Below are positions 7,850 through 14,374 of a DNA stretch of 64,000 bases, piece after piece (positions within the stretch are counted from its first letter, which is position 1; the number at the start of each line of letters is the position of its first letter). The position numbers and the translations under genes are program-made. The notes beneath the pieces were generated by a model. That model saw only the letters and a program-made list of their open reading frames with translations. It did not search any database and was not told the DNA's origin. Source of the DNA: CAMCHP01 sp036835325 (lineage in GTDB: Bacteria; Bacteroidota; Bacteroidia; Flavobacteriales_D; Sanyastnellaceae); NCBI GenBank assembly GCA_036835325.1, contig DAITMF010000015.1, positions 3,860 to 67,859 on the forward strand, read 5' to 3'.

Positions 7850-8751
7850 GACCTCTTTAGAATAAATGCTGCAATGTCGGCAATGACTTCATCGCGGCAG
7901 GTGTCGTTCAGGAGTTCGTGTCGTCCGCCGGCGTATAGTCGCGTTTCAAGCAACGGAATTGCGGCCTTCATTTTCGAAGCATTTTTTTGAAAGCCCGGTG
8001 CCTTTCCAACAACGGGGTCATCGTCGCCGGCTATGTAGAGTACCGGCAGAATGGGGTCAACCTCGACGAGGTGTTTGTGGGCATCATCGGTAAGCCTAGC
8101 CAACTCGCCGAAGAAGCTGTTGGTGAAAACCTCACCGCAATCTGGGTCAGCGATGTAGGCATCTACTTCAGCGGCATCGCGCGACAGCCAATCGAAGTCG
8201 GTTCTGCGGTTAGCAATTCCTTTGGTGAACTTGCCAAAGGTGAGTTGATCCATGAACTTGCTCGGCGTGTCTTTGCCGTAAATGGCCGAAAGGAGGTTGC
8301 CAACCAGTTTGCCTGCCACGACCAACGCACCGGGGTGAACCGGAAAAGCCGAAAGCACCAAGCCGCTCAATTTCACATTTTGACGCTGAGCAACGCGCAT
8401 GGCCAGCATCGAGCCCATGCTGTGACCCAGCAAGAAGACCGGGTGTTTTGACCCGTGCACACGGCGCACTTCAGAAGCGATTTCTTCGAGGTCTACGATT
8501 ACACGGTTTCGTTTGCCGGTGCCAAAACTGCCACGTGTACCATTGATTCTGCTTGTTTCGCCATGTCCGCGCAAGTCGGGAACAACAACGTTGATTTGCA
8601 GGGAATTGAGATGCTCTGCGAAGCGGGCATAACGTTTGCCATGCTCGGCCATGCCGTGTGCAATGACAAGTGTTGCGTGCGGGTTGGGTACGGATGCTTG
8701 ATAGAGTTGAAGCTTGAAGCCGTCGTTGGCAGTGAAGTGGCGATTGGTCAT
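7846..8751 (-). CDS. Alpha/beta hydrolase, monoacylglycerol lipase/lysophospholipase-like
   Basis: 301-residue soluble hydrolase of the Hydrolase_4 (monoglyceride lipase) type, predicted to release fatty acids from monoacylglycerol or lysophospholipid. Family motifs: AHGMAEHGKRYARFAEHL with the oxyanion HG, PDLRGHGE, the nucleophile elbow GHSMGSM, the acidic triad residue region IAGDDDPVV, and the catalytic His in YAGGRHELLND. No signal peptide. It is the first gene of the minus-strand run 8751 to 3174 and overlaps the EEP gene by 4 bases. The divergent methyltransferase starts only about 57 bases away, so the two share a short promoter region. Confidence 0.87.
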   Translation of the reverse strand: MTNRHFTANDGFKLQLYQASVPNPHATLVIAHGMAEHGKRYARFAEHLNSLQINVVVPDLRGHGETSRINGTRGSFGTGKRNRVIVDLEEIASEVRRVHGSKHPVFLLGHSMGSMLAMRVAQRQNVKLSGLVLSAFPVHPGALVVAGKLVGNLLSAIYGKDTPSKFMDQLTFGKFTKGIANRRTDFDWLSRDAAEVDAYIADPDCGEVFTNSFFGELARLTDDAHKHLVEVDPILPVLYIAGDDDPVVGKAPGFQKNASKMKAAIPLLETRLYAGGRHELLNDTCRDEVIADIAAFILKRS

Positions 8752-8808
8752 GTGAAGGGCTTATTCACAAAGGTACTGAAGGCGGTCATAAAACTGTATT
8801 TTCACGGC

Positions 8809-9738
8809 GTGGAAACAGCGGTTAAGCAATCTTTTCATCGGCATCAGCAGTGCGTTGCTTGTGGAGGCGCGCATTTTGGTGTGCTTCGCGGTTACGAAGA
8901 ACAGTATTTGGTGAAATGCGGTTCATGTAAGATGGTGTTTGCAGAGCGCATTCCAACCGAAGAAGAGCTTTCGTCGTTCTATTCGACCTACAGTTACAGT
9001 TCAGATCCTTGGGTCTCGCCGATTACCTTGAAACGTTACCACACTTTACTTGATGAGTTTGAACGGTATCGGTTGACCGGACGAATACTCGATACGGGTT
9101 GCGGAGCAGGTCACTTCTTGGGAGTTGCCCGCGAACGCGGTTGGGAGGTATTCGGCAATGAGTTCTCACCTGCGGCCGTTGGCATTTGCGAAGCCAAGGG
9201 TATTTCAATGGTTCACGGTGCTTTGGGTTCACCAAGCAAAGCACCTGAAGGGTTTTCAGCATTGGAAGGAGGCTTCGATGTTGTGACCTCTTTTGAGGTG
9301 TTGGAGCATGTCAACACTCCGGTAGGTGATTTGAAGGTGCTCCACCGATATCTGCGTGATGGTGGATTGTTGTACGTCACCACGCCCAACTTCAATGCCT
9401 TTGCACGTCGGTGGCTGGGGGTACAGTACAACGTATTGAATTACCCTGAGCACCTGAGCTATTTCACATGTAGAACATTGGATGCAGCCGCAAAGCACGC
9501 AGGGTTTTCAAAGCTGCGCAGTTGGTCAGAAGGCGTTAGCCTATCGCGCATTGCAGGTAGCCGAACCCCGTCGGCAGAAATCCGCATCGGTTCAAAGGAG
9601 GCACCCGACGAACGCCTGCGGCAGCGCACCGAAACTCAATGGTTCTGGAAGCTCGTGAAGCGACTTGCAAACAGTGCATTTAGGCTAACCGGAACAGGAT
9701 CGGGGTTGAAGGCCTACTACCGTAAAGGTGGGGTTTGA
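8809..9738 (+). CDS. SAM-dependent methyltransferase with N-terminal zinc ribbon
   Basis: About 309 residues. A zinc-ribbon-like module with CVACGG and CGSCKM (two C-x2-C pairs) is followed by a class I methyltransferase domain of the Methyltransf_23 type: motif I LDTGCGAGHFL, NEFSPAAVGICE, and FDVVTSFEVLEHV. The C-terminus is basic. Such proteins act on small molecules or glycans in surface polysaccharide or lipid modification, but the substrate is not evident here. The open frame extends far upstream through the hydrolase gene on the opposite strand and reads as shadow sequence there. No ATG exists between that gene and the zinc ribbon, so a GTG at 8809 is chosen; another GTG at 8752 is possible. 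Confidence 0.72.
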   Translation: METAVKQSFHRHQQCVACGGAHFGVLRGYEEQYLVKCGSCKMVFAERIPTEEELSSFYSTYSYSSDPWVSPITLKRYHTLLDEFERYRLTGRILDTGCGAGHFLGVARERGWEVFGNEFSPAAVGICEAKGISMVHGALGSPSKAPEGFSALEGGFDVVTSFEVLEHVNTPVGDLKVLHRYLRDGGLLYVTTPNFNAFARRWLGVQYNVLNYPEHLSYFTCRTLDAAAKHAGFSKLRSWSEGVSLSRIAGSRTPSAEIRIGSKEAPDERLRQRTETQWFWKLVKRLANSAFRLTGTGSGLKAYYRKGGV

Positions 9739-9775
9739 TTTAACGATGCATTGTTTGCAATTTACCCCGTGGTCA

Positions 9776-9806
9776 TTTGGTACGTTCAAGATTGGGGGTA
9801 GTTTTG
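9776..9806 (+). promoter_or_regulatory. Promoter for the AraC-family gene (TTTG-19-TAGTTTTG)
   Basis: TTTG at 9776-9779 and TAGTTTTG at 9799-9806 are 19 bases apart, an exact fit to the Bacteroidetes -33/-7 pattern. It lies about 40 bases before the AraC start codon. Confidence 0.6.
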
Positions 9807-9846
9807 CTGTTGAATAGGCGCGTTGCCTGTTGTAAACCTGTTTTGC

Positions 9847-10695
9847 ATGCTTATTGAATTAACCCCTATTGAAGATGCGCTTTCATGCGGGCACTATGCC
9901 GGAGGGATTGATCCGTTCAGTGTTCATAGAGCCGGAAGTTACTTGGTCATGTACGTTGACAAAGGGGAGGGTAGGTTCACGGTTGATTTGCACGCCTTTT
10001 CGGTGCATCCCGGAGCGTTTTTGTTTGTCAGTCCAAGGCAAGTCATTCAGTTTGATCGAAGCAGGACGTTTGGCGGGTATTTACTGAGGTTTTCGGAAGA
10101 TTTTATTCACCCTTTTGGACGGAATGAAGAGCTTCAGGTCTCAAGTAAGCTGTTTGACAACACCGATTCTGTTTTGCAGTTGGATGGTCGTCGCCACCGG
10201 GAGCTTGTGAACTTTTTTGAGCTTTTTCAAAAAGAAATGCGTCATGGGACGGATGCCTTCCGCCATGGATGCATGCGCGCATCGTTGGAGTTGATGCTCT
10301 TGCACGCCGGACGTATCAAGGCAGCAGGACGTGGAGGAGAGGAGGCCCCTAATCAAGGGTATTCGCATTTCCGTAAGTTCAAGGCATTGTTGAATCAGCG
10401 AACCGATGCCAGTCGAAATGCCATTGATTTTGCAACCGAACTTGGAATCAGTTACAAGTACTTGAATGACCTATGCAAGGTGCACGGAGGAGTCACGGCA
10501 AAAGAAATGATTGACAATGAGCGCATAGCAGAAGCGAAGCGTTTATTGGCCAAGGAGGGAATGTCAGTGCGCAAAGCCGGAATTCGCTTGGGTTTTGATG
10601 ACGTCTCGAATTTCAGGAAATACTTCAAAAAGCTCACCGGTCACAGTCCGTTGGTTTTTAAAGAAAACCAAGGCAAGAACGTTAAGGTATCTTAA
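9847..10695 (+). CDS. AraC-family transcriptional regulator
   Basis: 282 residues. The N-terminal half is a cupin-like sensing domain (SYLVMYVDKGEGRFTVD, VHPGAFLFVSP). The C-terminal about 100 residues form the double helix-turn-helix of AraC/XylS proteins: ATELGISYKYLNDLCK for the first helix pair, IAEAKRLLAKEGMSVRKAG, and the signature GFDDVSNFRKYFKKLTGHSP. It should bind DNA and respond to a small ligand. The ATG at 9847 is chosen over an in-frame TTG eight codons upstream, because it lies suitably downstream of a good promoter (9776-9806). The target is unknown; pdxH follows on the same strand but has its own promoter. Confidence 0.87.
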   Translation: MLIELTPIEDALSCGHYAGGIDPFSVHRAGSYLVMYVDKGEGRFTVDLHAFSVHPGAFLFVSPRQVIQFDRSRTFGGYLLRFSEDFIHPFGRNEELQVSSKLFDNTDSVLQLDGRRHRELVNFFELFQKEMRHGTDAFRHGCMRASLELMLLHAGRIKAAGRGGEEAPNQGYSHFRKFKALLNQRTDASRNAIDFATELGISYKYLNDLCKVHGGVTAKEMIDNERIAEAKRLLAKEGMSVRKAGIRLGFDDVSNFRKYFKKLTGHSPLVFKENQGKNVKVS

Positions 10696-10713
10696 GGCCT
10701 GATAAGCGTCATA

Positions 10714-10742
10714 TTTGGAAGCTGCAGAACATTGTAGCTTCG
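10714..10742 (+). promoter_or_regulatory. pdxH promoter (TTTG-17-TAGCTTCG)
   Basis: TTTG at 10714-10717 and TAGCTTCG at 10735-10742, spacer 17. The -7 element ends 3 bases before the ATG of a seven-codon ORF, so transcription would start at or next to that ATG. Confidence 0.55.
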
Positions 10743-10745
10743 CAC

Positions 10746-10769
10746 ATGTCTCAGAAAAAAAAGCCATGA
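10746..10769 (+). CDS. Putative seven-codon leader ORF overlapping the pdxH start
   Basis: ATG TCT CAG AAA AAA AAG CCA TGA, encoding MSQKKKP. It begins 3 bases after the predicted -7 element, so it would be the first codon of a leaderless mRNA. Its stop codon overlaps the pdxH start as ATGA, the coupling arrangement used repeatedly between real genes in this window. It could deliver terminating ribosomes to pdxH. Whether it is translated cannot be told from sequence; a chance ORF is the alternative. Confidence 0.3.
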   Translation: MSQKKKP

Positions 10770-11407
10770 ACGACCTGCACAACGTTAGGAAAGACTACTC
10801 GATGCACGTCCTCCTTGAAGGACATGTGTACGCGAATCCGTTTGATCAATTTGCCAAGTGGCTTGAAGAAGTTCGCCAAAGCGGTGACACCGATTACAAT
10901 GCGATGACCCTCGCCACGGTTGATGGACAAGGATTTCCGAATCAGCGCATTGTTTTGCTTCGTGAATTCAGTCATCAAGGTGCTGTGTTTTACACCAACT
11001 ACCAGAGTGTGAAGGGAAAGGAGATCGACGCCGACCCGAAGGTGTGTTTGAACTTTTTTTGGAAGGAGTTCGAGCGCCAAGTGCGCATGCATGGTGAGGT
11101 GCGTAAACTGCCGGCTGCTGTGTCGGATGCCTACTTCGCGAGCCGTCCGAGAGAGAACCAAATCAGTGCTTGGGCGAGCGAGCAAAGCACAGTGGTTTCA
11201 GGAAGAGAAGAGCTTGAGCAGCGTTTGCGTGATATTGAAGCCCGTTTTGAGGGGAAGGATGTCCCCAGGCCTCCACATTGGGGAGGTTACACCGTGTACC
11301 CGATTGGATTTGAGTTTTGGCAAGGACGTCCGGGCCGTTTGCACGACCGGTTGGTGTATTACTGCGATGCCGACGGCAGCTGGTTTTTGGAGCGTTTGGC
11401 GCCGTGA
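10766..11407 (+). CDS. pdxH: Pyridoxamine 5'-phosphate oxidase
   Basis: 213-residue FMN enzyme that oxidises pyridoxine or pyridoxamine 5'-phosphate to pyridoxal 5'-phosphate, the last step of vitamin B6 synthesis and salvage, in the cytosol. Recognisable parts: DYNAMTLATVDGQGFPNQR with FMN-contact residues, RIVLLREF, FYTNYQSVKGKEI, NFFWKEFERQVRMHG, FASRPRENQISAWAS, and the C-terminal PHWGGYTVYP, EFWQG and RLHDRLVY substrate-binding segments. Length matches the usual about 215. The ATG at 10766 is preferred to an upstream in-frame TTG that lies in the promoter. A seven-codon ORF overlaps the start. Confidence 0.95.
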   Translation: MNDLHNVRKDYSMHVLLEGHVYANPFDQFAKWLEEVRQSGDTDYNAMTLATVDGQGFPNQRIVLLREFSHQGAVFYTNYQSVKGKEIDADPKVCLNFFWKEFERQVRMHGEVRKLPAAVSDAYFASRPRENQISAWASEQSTVVSGREELEQRLRDIEARFEGKDVPRPPHWGGYTVYPIGFEFWQGRPGRLHDRLVYYCDADGSWFLERLAP

Positions 11408-11418
11408 TGGTCGCTAAG

Positions 11419-11445
11419 GCATCCATCCCCAAAAAAGAAGAAAAG
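11419..11445 (+). repeat. Dispersed CATCCATCC-polyA repeat, copy 3
   Basis: GCATCCATCCCC followed by AAAAAAGAAGAAAAGC, in the intergenic space 12 bases after the pdxH stop codon. Confidence 0.65.
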
Positions 11446-11489
11446 CATTGTTAGCCTTACGTTAGCAATCGGGCCAATTGAGCAACTTT

Positions 11490-11522
11490 TTTGGCACAAG
11501 CCGCATCATATAGGTACATTTG
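11490..11522 (+). promoter_or_regulatory. Promoter (TTTG-21-TACATTTG) with a palindrome at the start site
   Basis: TTTG at 11490-11493 and TACATTTG at 11515-11522, spacer 21. A palindromic GCGGTA-TT-TACCGC (11533-11546) lies just downstream, around or right after the expected transcription start, where an operator or a 5'-UTR hairpin could act. Confidence 0.6.
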
Positions 11523-11560
11523 AACCATAAACGCGGTATTTACCGCCATCACTGCAGGAA

Positions 11561-11974
11561 ATGATACATTTGAAACACGCACTGGCTGTGGCACTATTGG
11601 CTGTAGCTGTAGGGGTGCAAGCGCAGTCGCTTCCCCTGGGGCACCCCATGTCGGGGCGCTTTGAATCAGAGGAGTTTTTGAACTTTTGGCGTTCGGAAGG
11701 ATGGGCGTATACAGCCGATCAGAAGGAAGCCATGGATTGCCTCTCGTTTGGCGATTTGCAGCCACTGCAAGGTCAAGCCAAAGCAACGGTTGACGGGTTG
11801 TTGACCAATGCCTTTGACCCTGCGCAGTACGCTGTGAATGTTGCGCAAAATCGCCACACTGTTTACTGTGTTGACGGTGCCGGCGTTTTGGTGTTTTTCA
11901 GCATTGATCGCGTCAAGGTACTCTACGAGCGTGCGAAGAAGAGTGGAGAAATCAACAAAACGAAACGACCATGA
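11561..11974 (+). CDS. Secreted protein of unknown function
   Basis: 137 residues with a clear signal peptide (HALAVALLAVAVGVQAQ) and a small mature domain of about 115 residues. I do not recognise the family. The mature part holds two cysteines (in EAMDCLSFG and TVYCVDG) that could form a disulfide in the periplasm, and a final basic helix (VKVLYERAKKSGE). It has its own promoter with a palindrome. Its stop overlaps the start of the large T9SS protein gene by 4 bases (ATGA), so the two are probably made together and the small protein may serve the large one. Confidence 0.6.
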   Translation: MIHLKHALAVALLAVAVGVQAQSLPLGHPMSGRFESEEFLNFWRSEGWAYTADQKEAMDCLSFGDLQPLQGQAKATVDGLLTNAFDPAQYAVNVAQNRHTVYCVDGAGVLVFFSIDRVKVLYERAKKSGEINKTKRP

Positions 11975-14268
11975 GGAGCTTATTTGCATTGATCCTTGCT
12001 CTGCCATTGTCAATGGGTGCGCAGGAAGTGTTTTTTACCGAAGGAAGTTACACCGGTTGCGGTGCAGCCGTAGTTGATTCAGGAGGTAATGGAGGTCCGT
12101 ACAGTGCGGATGAAAACCTAACGTTTACCATTTGCCCTGAAGCGCCGGAGACGATTTCGAACATCAGTTGGCTCATTTTTGATTTGGCCAACGAAGGCGA
12201 TACCATGTTTGTTTATGACGGTCCGGATGCCAACAGCCAGCCCATGGGGCAGTTCACAGGGAACCAATTGCAAGGGCTATCGCAAGCGGCATCGGAGAGC
12301 GCCGGCGGGTGTATAACGCTCGTGTTTACAAGCGCAGGAGCGGGTGGTAATTTTGCTTTCACCGTTGCTTGTGGTGAGCCTTGTTTTCCTCCATTGGTCG
12401 TGGTGACCGGTCAGGGACAGGAGAACCCTGCACTTGTTTGTGCAGATGAAGAGATCACGTTCGATGCAACGCAAAGCATTTTTGGCGACAACGCTTTACC
12501 CGATCAGTACGAATGGAGTTTTGGGGATGGAGAGACCATCACGACCACTAGCGCGGTTGTTAGCCATTCGTACGATGAATCCGGTGTTTACCGGGTGAAT
12601 TTGCTCATTACCGACAACAACGGATGTGAAAGCCTAAACTTGGCCGATTACTTCGTTTTTGTAAGTACGACTCCTGATTTCAGCGGCACATCGGAAGACG
12701 TGCAGATTTGTCTCGGCCAAGAAGTTGATTTGCAAGGTGTGGTGACAGCAGTGACCTACGAGGATTTGCCGGATGCGAATTTTGGTGGGGCATTGTTCAT
12801 TCCAGACGTGCAAGGCGAGTGCTTTGCGTCTGACTTGACCTTCCAAGCCTTTGAGGCCGGCGCAACCGTAACGTCGGTCAGTGATTTTGTTGAGGTGTTC
12901 ATCAACTTTGAACACTCATTCATGGGCGATTTGGTCATTTCGTTGATCTGTCCGAACGGACAATCATTGGTGCTTCACCAACAGGGCGGAGGTGCGACCT
13001 TCTTGGGCGAGCCGGTTGACAACGACGCTACGCCTGACATTCCAGGTGTTGGTTACGATTACTGGTGGTCTCCAACCGCAACGAATGGTACATGGGCGCA
13101 AGAGTCTGCAGGGGTGTTCACACTTCCCTCAGACACGTACAGTGCAGTGGGTGACTGGTCGGTACTTGAAGGTTGCCCATTGAACGGTACTTGGTCAATC
13201 GAACTGTGCGATTTGTTTGGATCTGACAACGGCTTCATCTTTGACTGGTCGTTGGTGTTCGACGAGTCGCTCTACCCCGACTTGATTACGTTTACACCTT
13301 CATTTGGAGCGGAGTGCGATTCAACCTTTTGGTCAGGCTCATTTATTACGGGCGAAACCGCTGATTGCAATGGCATTACCATCGAACCGCAGACCCTGGG
13401 CACACAGACCTACACCTATACAGCAATTGACAACCACGGTTGCACTTACACTACAGAGGTAGATGTGAACGTAACACAAGGCCCGATCGCAGCCGGCCCC
13501 ACGGTCGTTTATGTATGTGACGGGCAAGCACAACTGAATGCACAAATAACCAACCCCGCTGCCGGTGTGCAGTATACGTACGATTGGACGCCCGGTGATT
13601 TCCTCAGCAGTACAAACATTGCCAACCCACAGATTAACGGTTTGGAAGACCCTTCGAGCTACACCGTAGTTGTGGCGCCGGTGGGTGCCCCTGAATGCAG
13701 TTCTTCTTGGGAAGTTGATGTACAAATTCCACAGCCTCCTATACCGCTTGAGTACGACGAACTCGACGCTTGCGCAGGGAGCACCTTTGGCATTTTGGCA
13801 CCGGATCAACCTGAGGGCTGGACTTACGTTTACGAGTGGGTGAATCTTTCTGCGCTCGACCCAACGGCCGTAATTGGTGAAGGCAACAACTTGCAAGCAT
13901 CAGAAACCGGTAATTACCAGGTGACCATCACCATGGAAGAGCCATGCTTTTACACCACCTCCGGCGACTTGGATATTGTGTTCAATACCTGCGAGTTGGG
14001 CGCTATTCCGAACGTGTTTACGCCAAACGGTGACCTCATCAACGATCGCTTTTCAATTGAAGGGTTGCAGTTCTTCTCTGGAACGAAACTCCGTGTGTAC
14101 AACCGTTGGGGAGGATTGGTATTCGAAAGCGAAAACTACCTAAACAACTGGAGTCCGAGAGAATCGGAAGTGGCCGAGGGTACATATTACTACATCATGG
14201 AAGTTGACTTTCGTGATGAACGGGGAGTTGAAACCTTTTCAGGTACTGTAAACATCTTCCGTAACTGA
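11971..14268 (+). CDS. Large secreted protein: CUB, PKD and P-domains, T9SS type B sorting domain
   Basis: 765 residues, secreted and probably attached to the cell surface. In order: signal peptide ending SMGAQ; a CUB-like beta-sandwich (about 25-135) with FVYDGPDAN and paired cysteines; a PKD domain (about 150-230) with WSFGDGET and the HSYDESGVYRVNL strand; a proprotein-convertase P-domain (about 285-430) with FEHSFMGDLVISLICPNG, GTWSIELCD and FIFDWSLVF; Ig-like repeats; and a C-terminal gliding-motility-associated domain (about 680-765) with IPNVFTPNGDLINDRF, YNRWGGLVFES and GTYYYIMEV, the type B sorting signal of the type IX secretion system. No catalytic domain is seen, so a role in adhesion or binding is inferred. 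Confidence 0.85.
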   Translation: MRSLFALILALPLSMGAQEVFFTEGSYTGCGAAVVDSGGNGGPYSADENLTFTICPEAPETISNISWLIFDLANEGDTMFVYDGPDANSQPMGQFTGNQLQGLSQAASESAGGCITLVFTSAGAGGNFAFTVACGEPCFPPLVVVTGQGQENPALVCADEEITFDATQSIFGDNALPDQYEWSFGDGETITTTSAVVSHSYDESGVYRVNLLITDNNGCESLNLADYFVFVSTTPDFSGTSEDVQICLGQEVDLQGVVTAVTYEDLPDANFGGALFIPDVQGECFASDLTFQAFEAGATVTSVSDFVEVFINFEHSFMGDLVISLICPNGQSLVLHQQGGGATFLGEPVDNDATPDIPGVGYDYWWSPTATNGTWAQESAGVFTLPSDTYSAVGDWSVLEGCPLNGTWSIELCDLFGSDNGFIFDWSLVFDESLYPDLITFTPSFGAECDSTFWSGSFITGETADCNGITIEPQTLGTQTYTYTAIDNHGCTYTTEVDVNVTQGPIAAGPTVVYVCDGQAQLNAQITNPAAGVQYTYDWTPGDFLSSTNIANPQINGLEDPSSYTVVVAPVGAPECSSSWEVDVQIPQPPIPLEYDELDACAGSTFGILAPDQPEGWTYVYEWVNLSALDPTAVIGEGNNLQASETGNYQVTITMEEPCFYTTSGDLDIVFNTCELGAIPNVFTPNGDLINDRFSIEGLQFFSGTKLRVYNRWGGLVFESENYLNNWSPRESEVAEGTYYYIMEVDFRDERGVETFSGTVNIFRN

Positions 14269-14299
14269 GCGTTTAGGCCTGTATTAAGCCCATATTGGG

Positions 14300-14352
14300 A
14301 TTTCAGGAATTCGGACCAACGGTGTTGTGCATCGGGTACGAATTCCTGAAAT
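14300..14352 (+). other. 14-bp perfect inverted repeat, long intergenic hairpin
   Basis: ATTTCAGGAATTCG (14300-14313) and its exact reverse complement (14339-14352) flank a 25-base loop; three further pairs (14315-14317 with 14335-14337) can form after one mismatch. It fills the gap between the T9SS gene and the patatin gene. No T-run follows, so a two-part operator, a processing site or an mRNA-stabilising hairpin is as likely as a terminator. Confidence 0.55.
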
Positions 14353-14374
14353 TTGTTTAAACACCTACACGCCA

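Noticed and set aside
8455..8808. N-terminal extension of the methyltransferase reading frame
   Set aside because: It overlaps the alpha/beta hydrolase gene in antisense and reads as low-quality sequence; the zinc ribbon begins after a GTG at 8809.
11564..11571. Second TACATTTG just inside the coding start at 11561
   Set aside because: It lies within codons 2-4 of the gene and would start transcription inside the coding sequence; it is taken as a chance repeat of the promoter at 11515.
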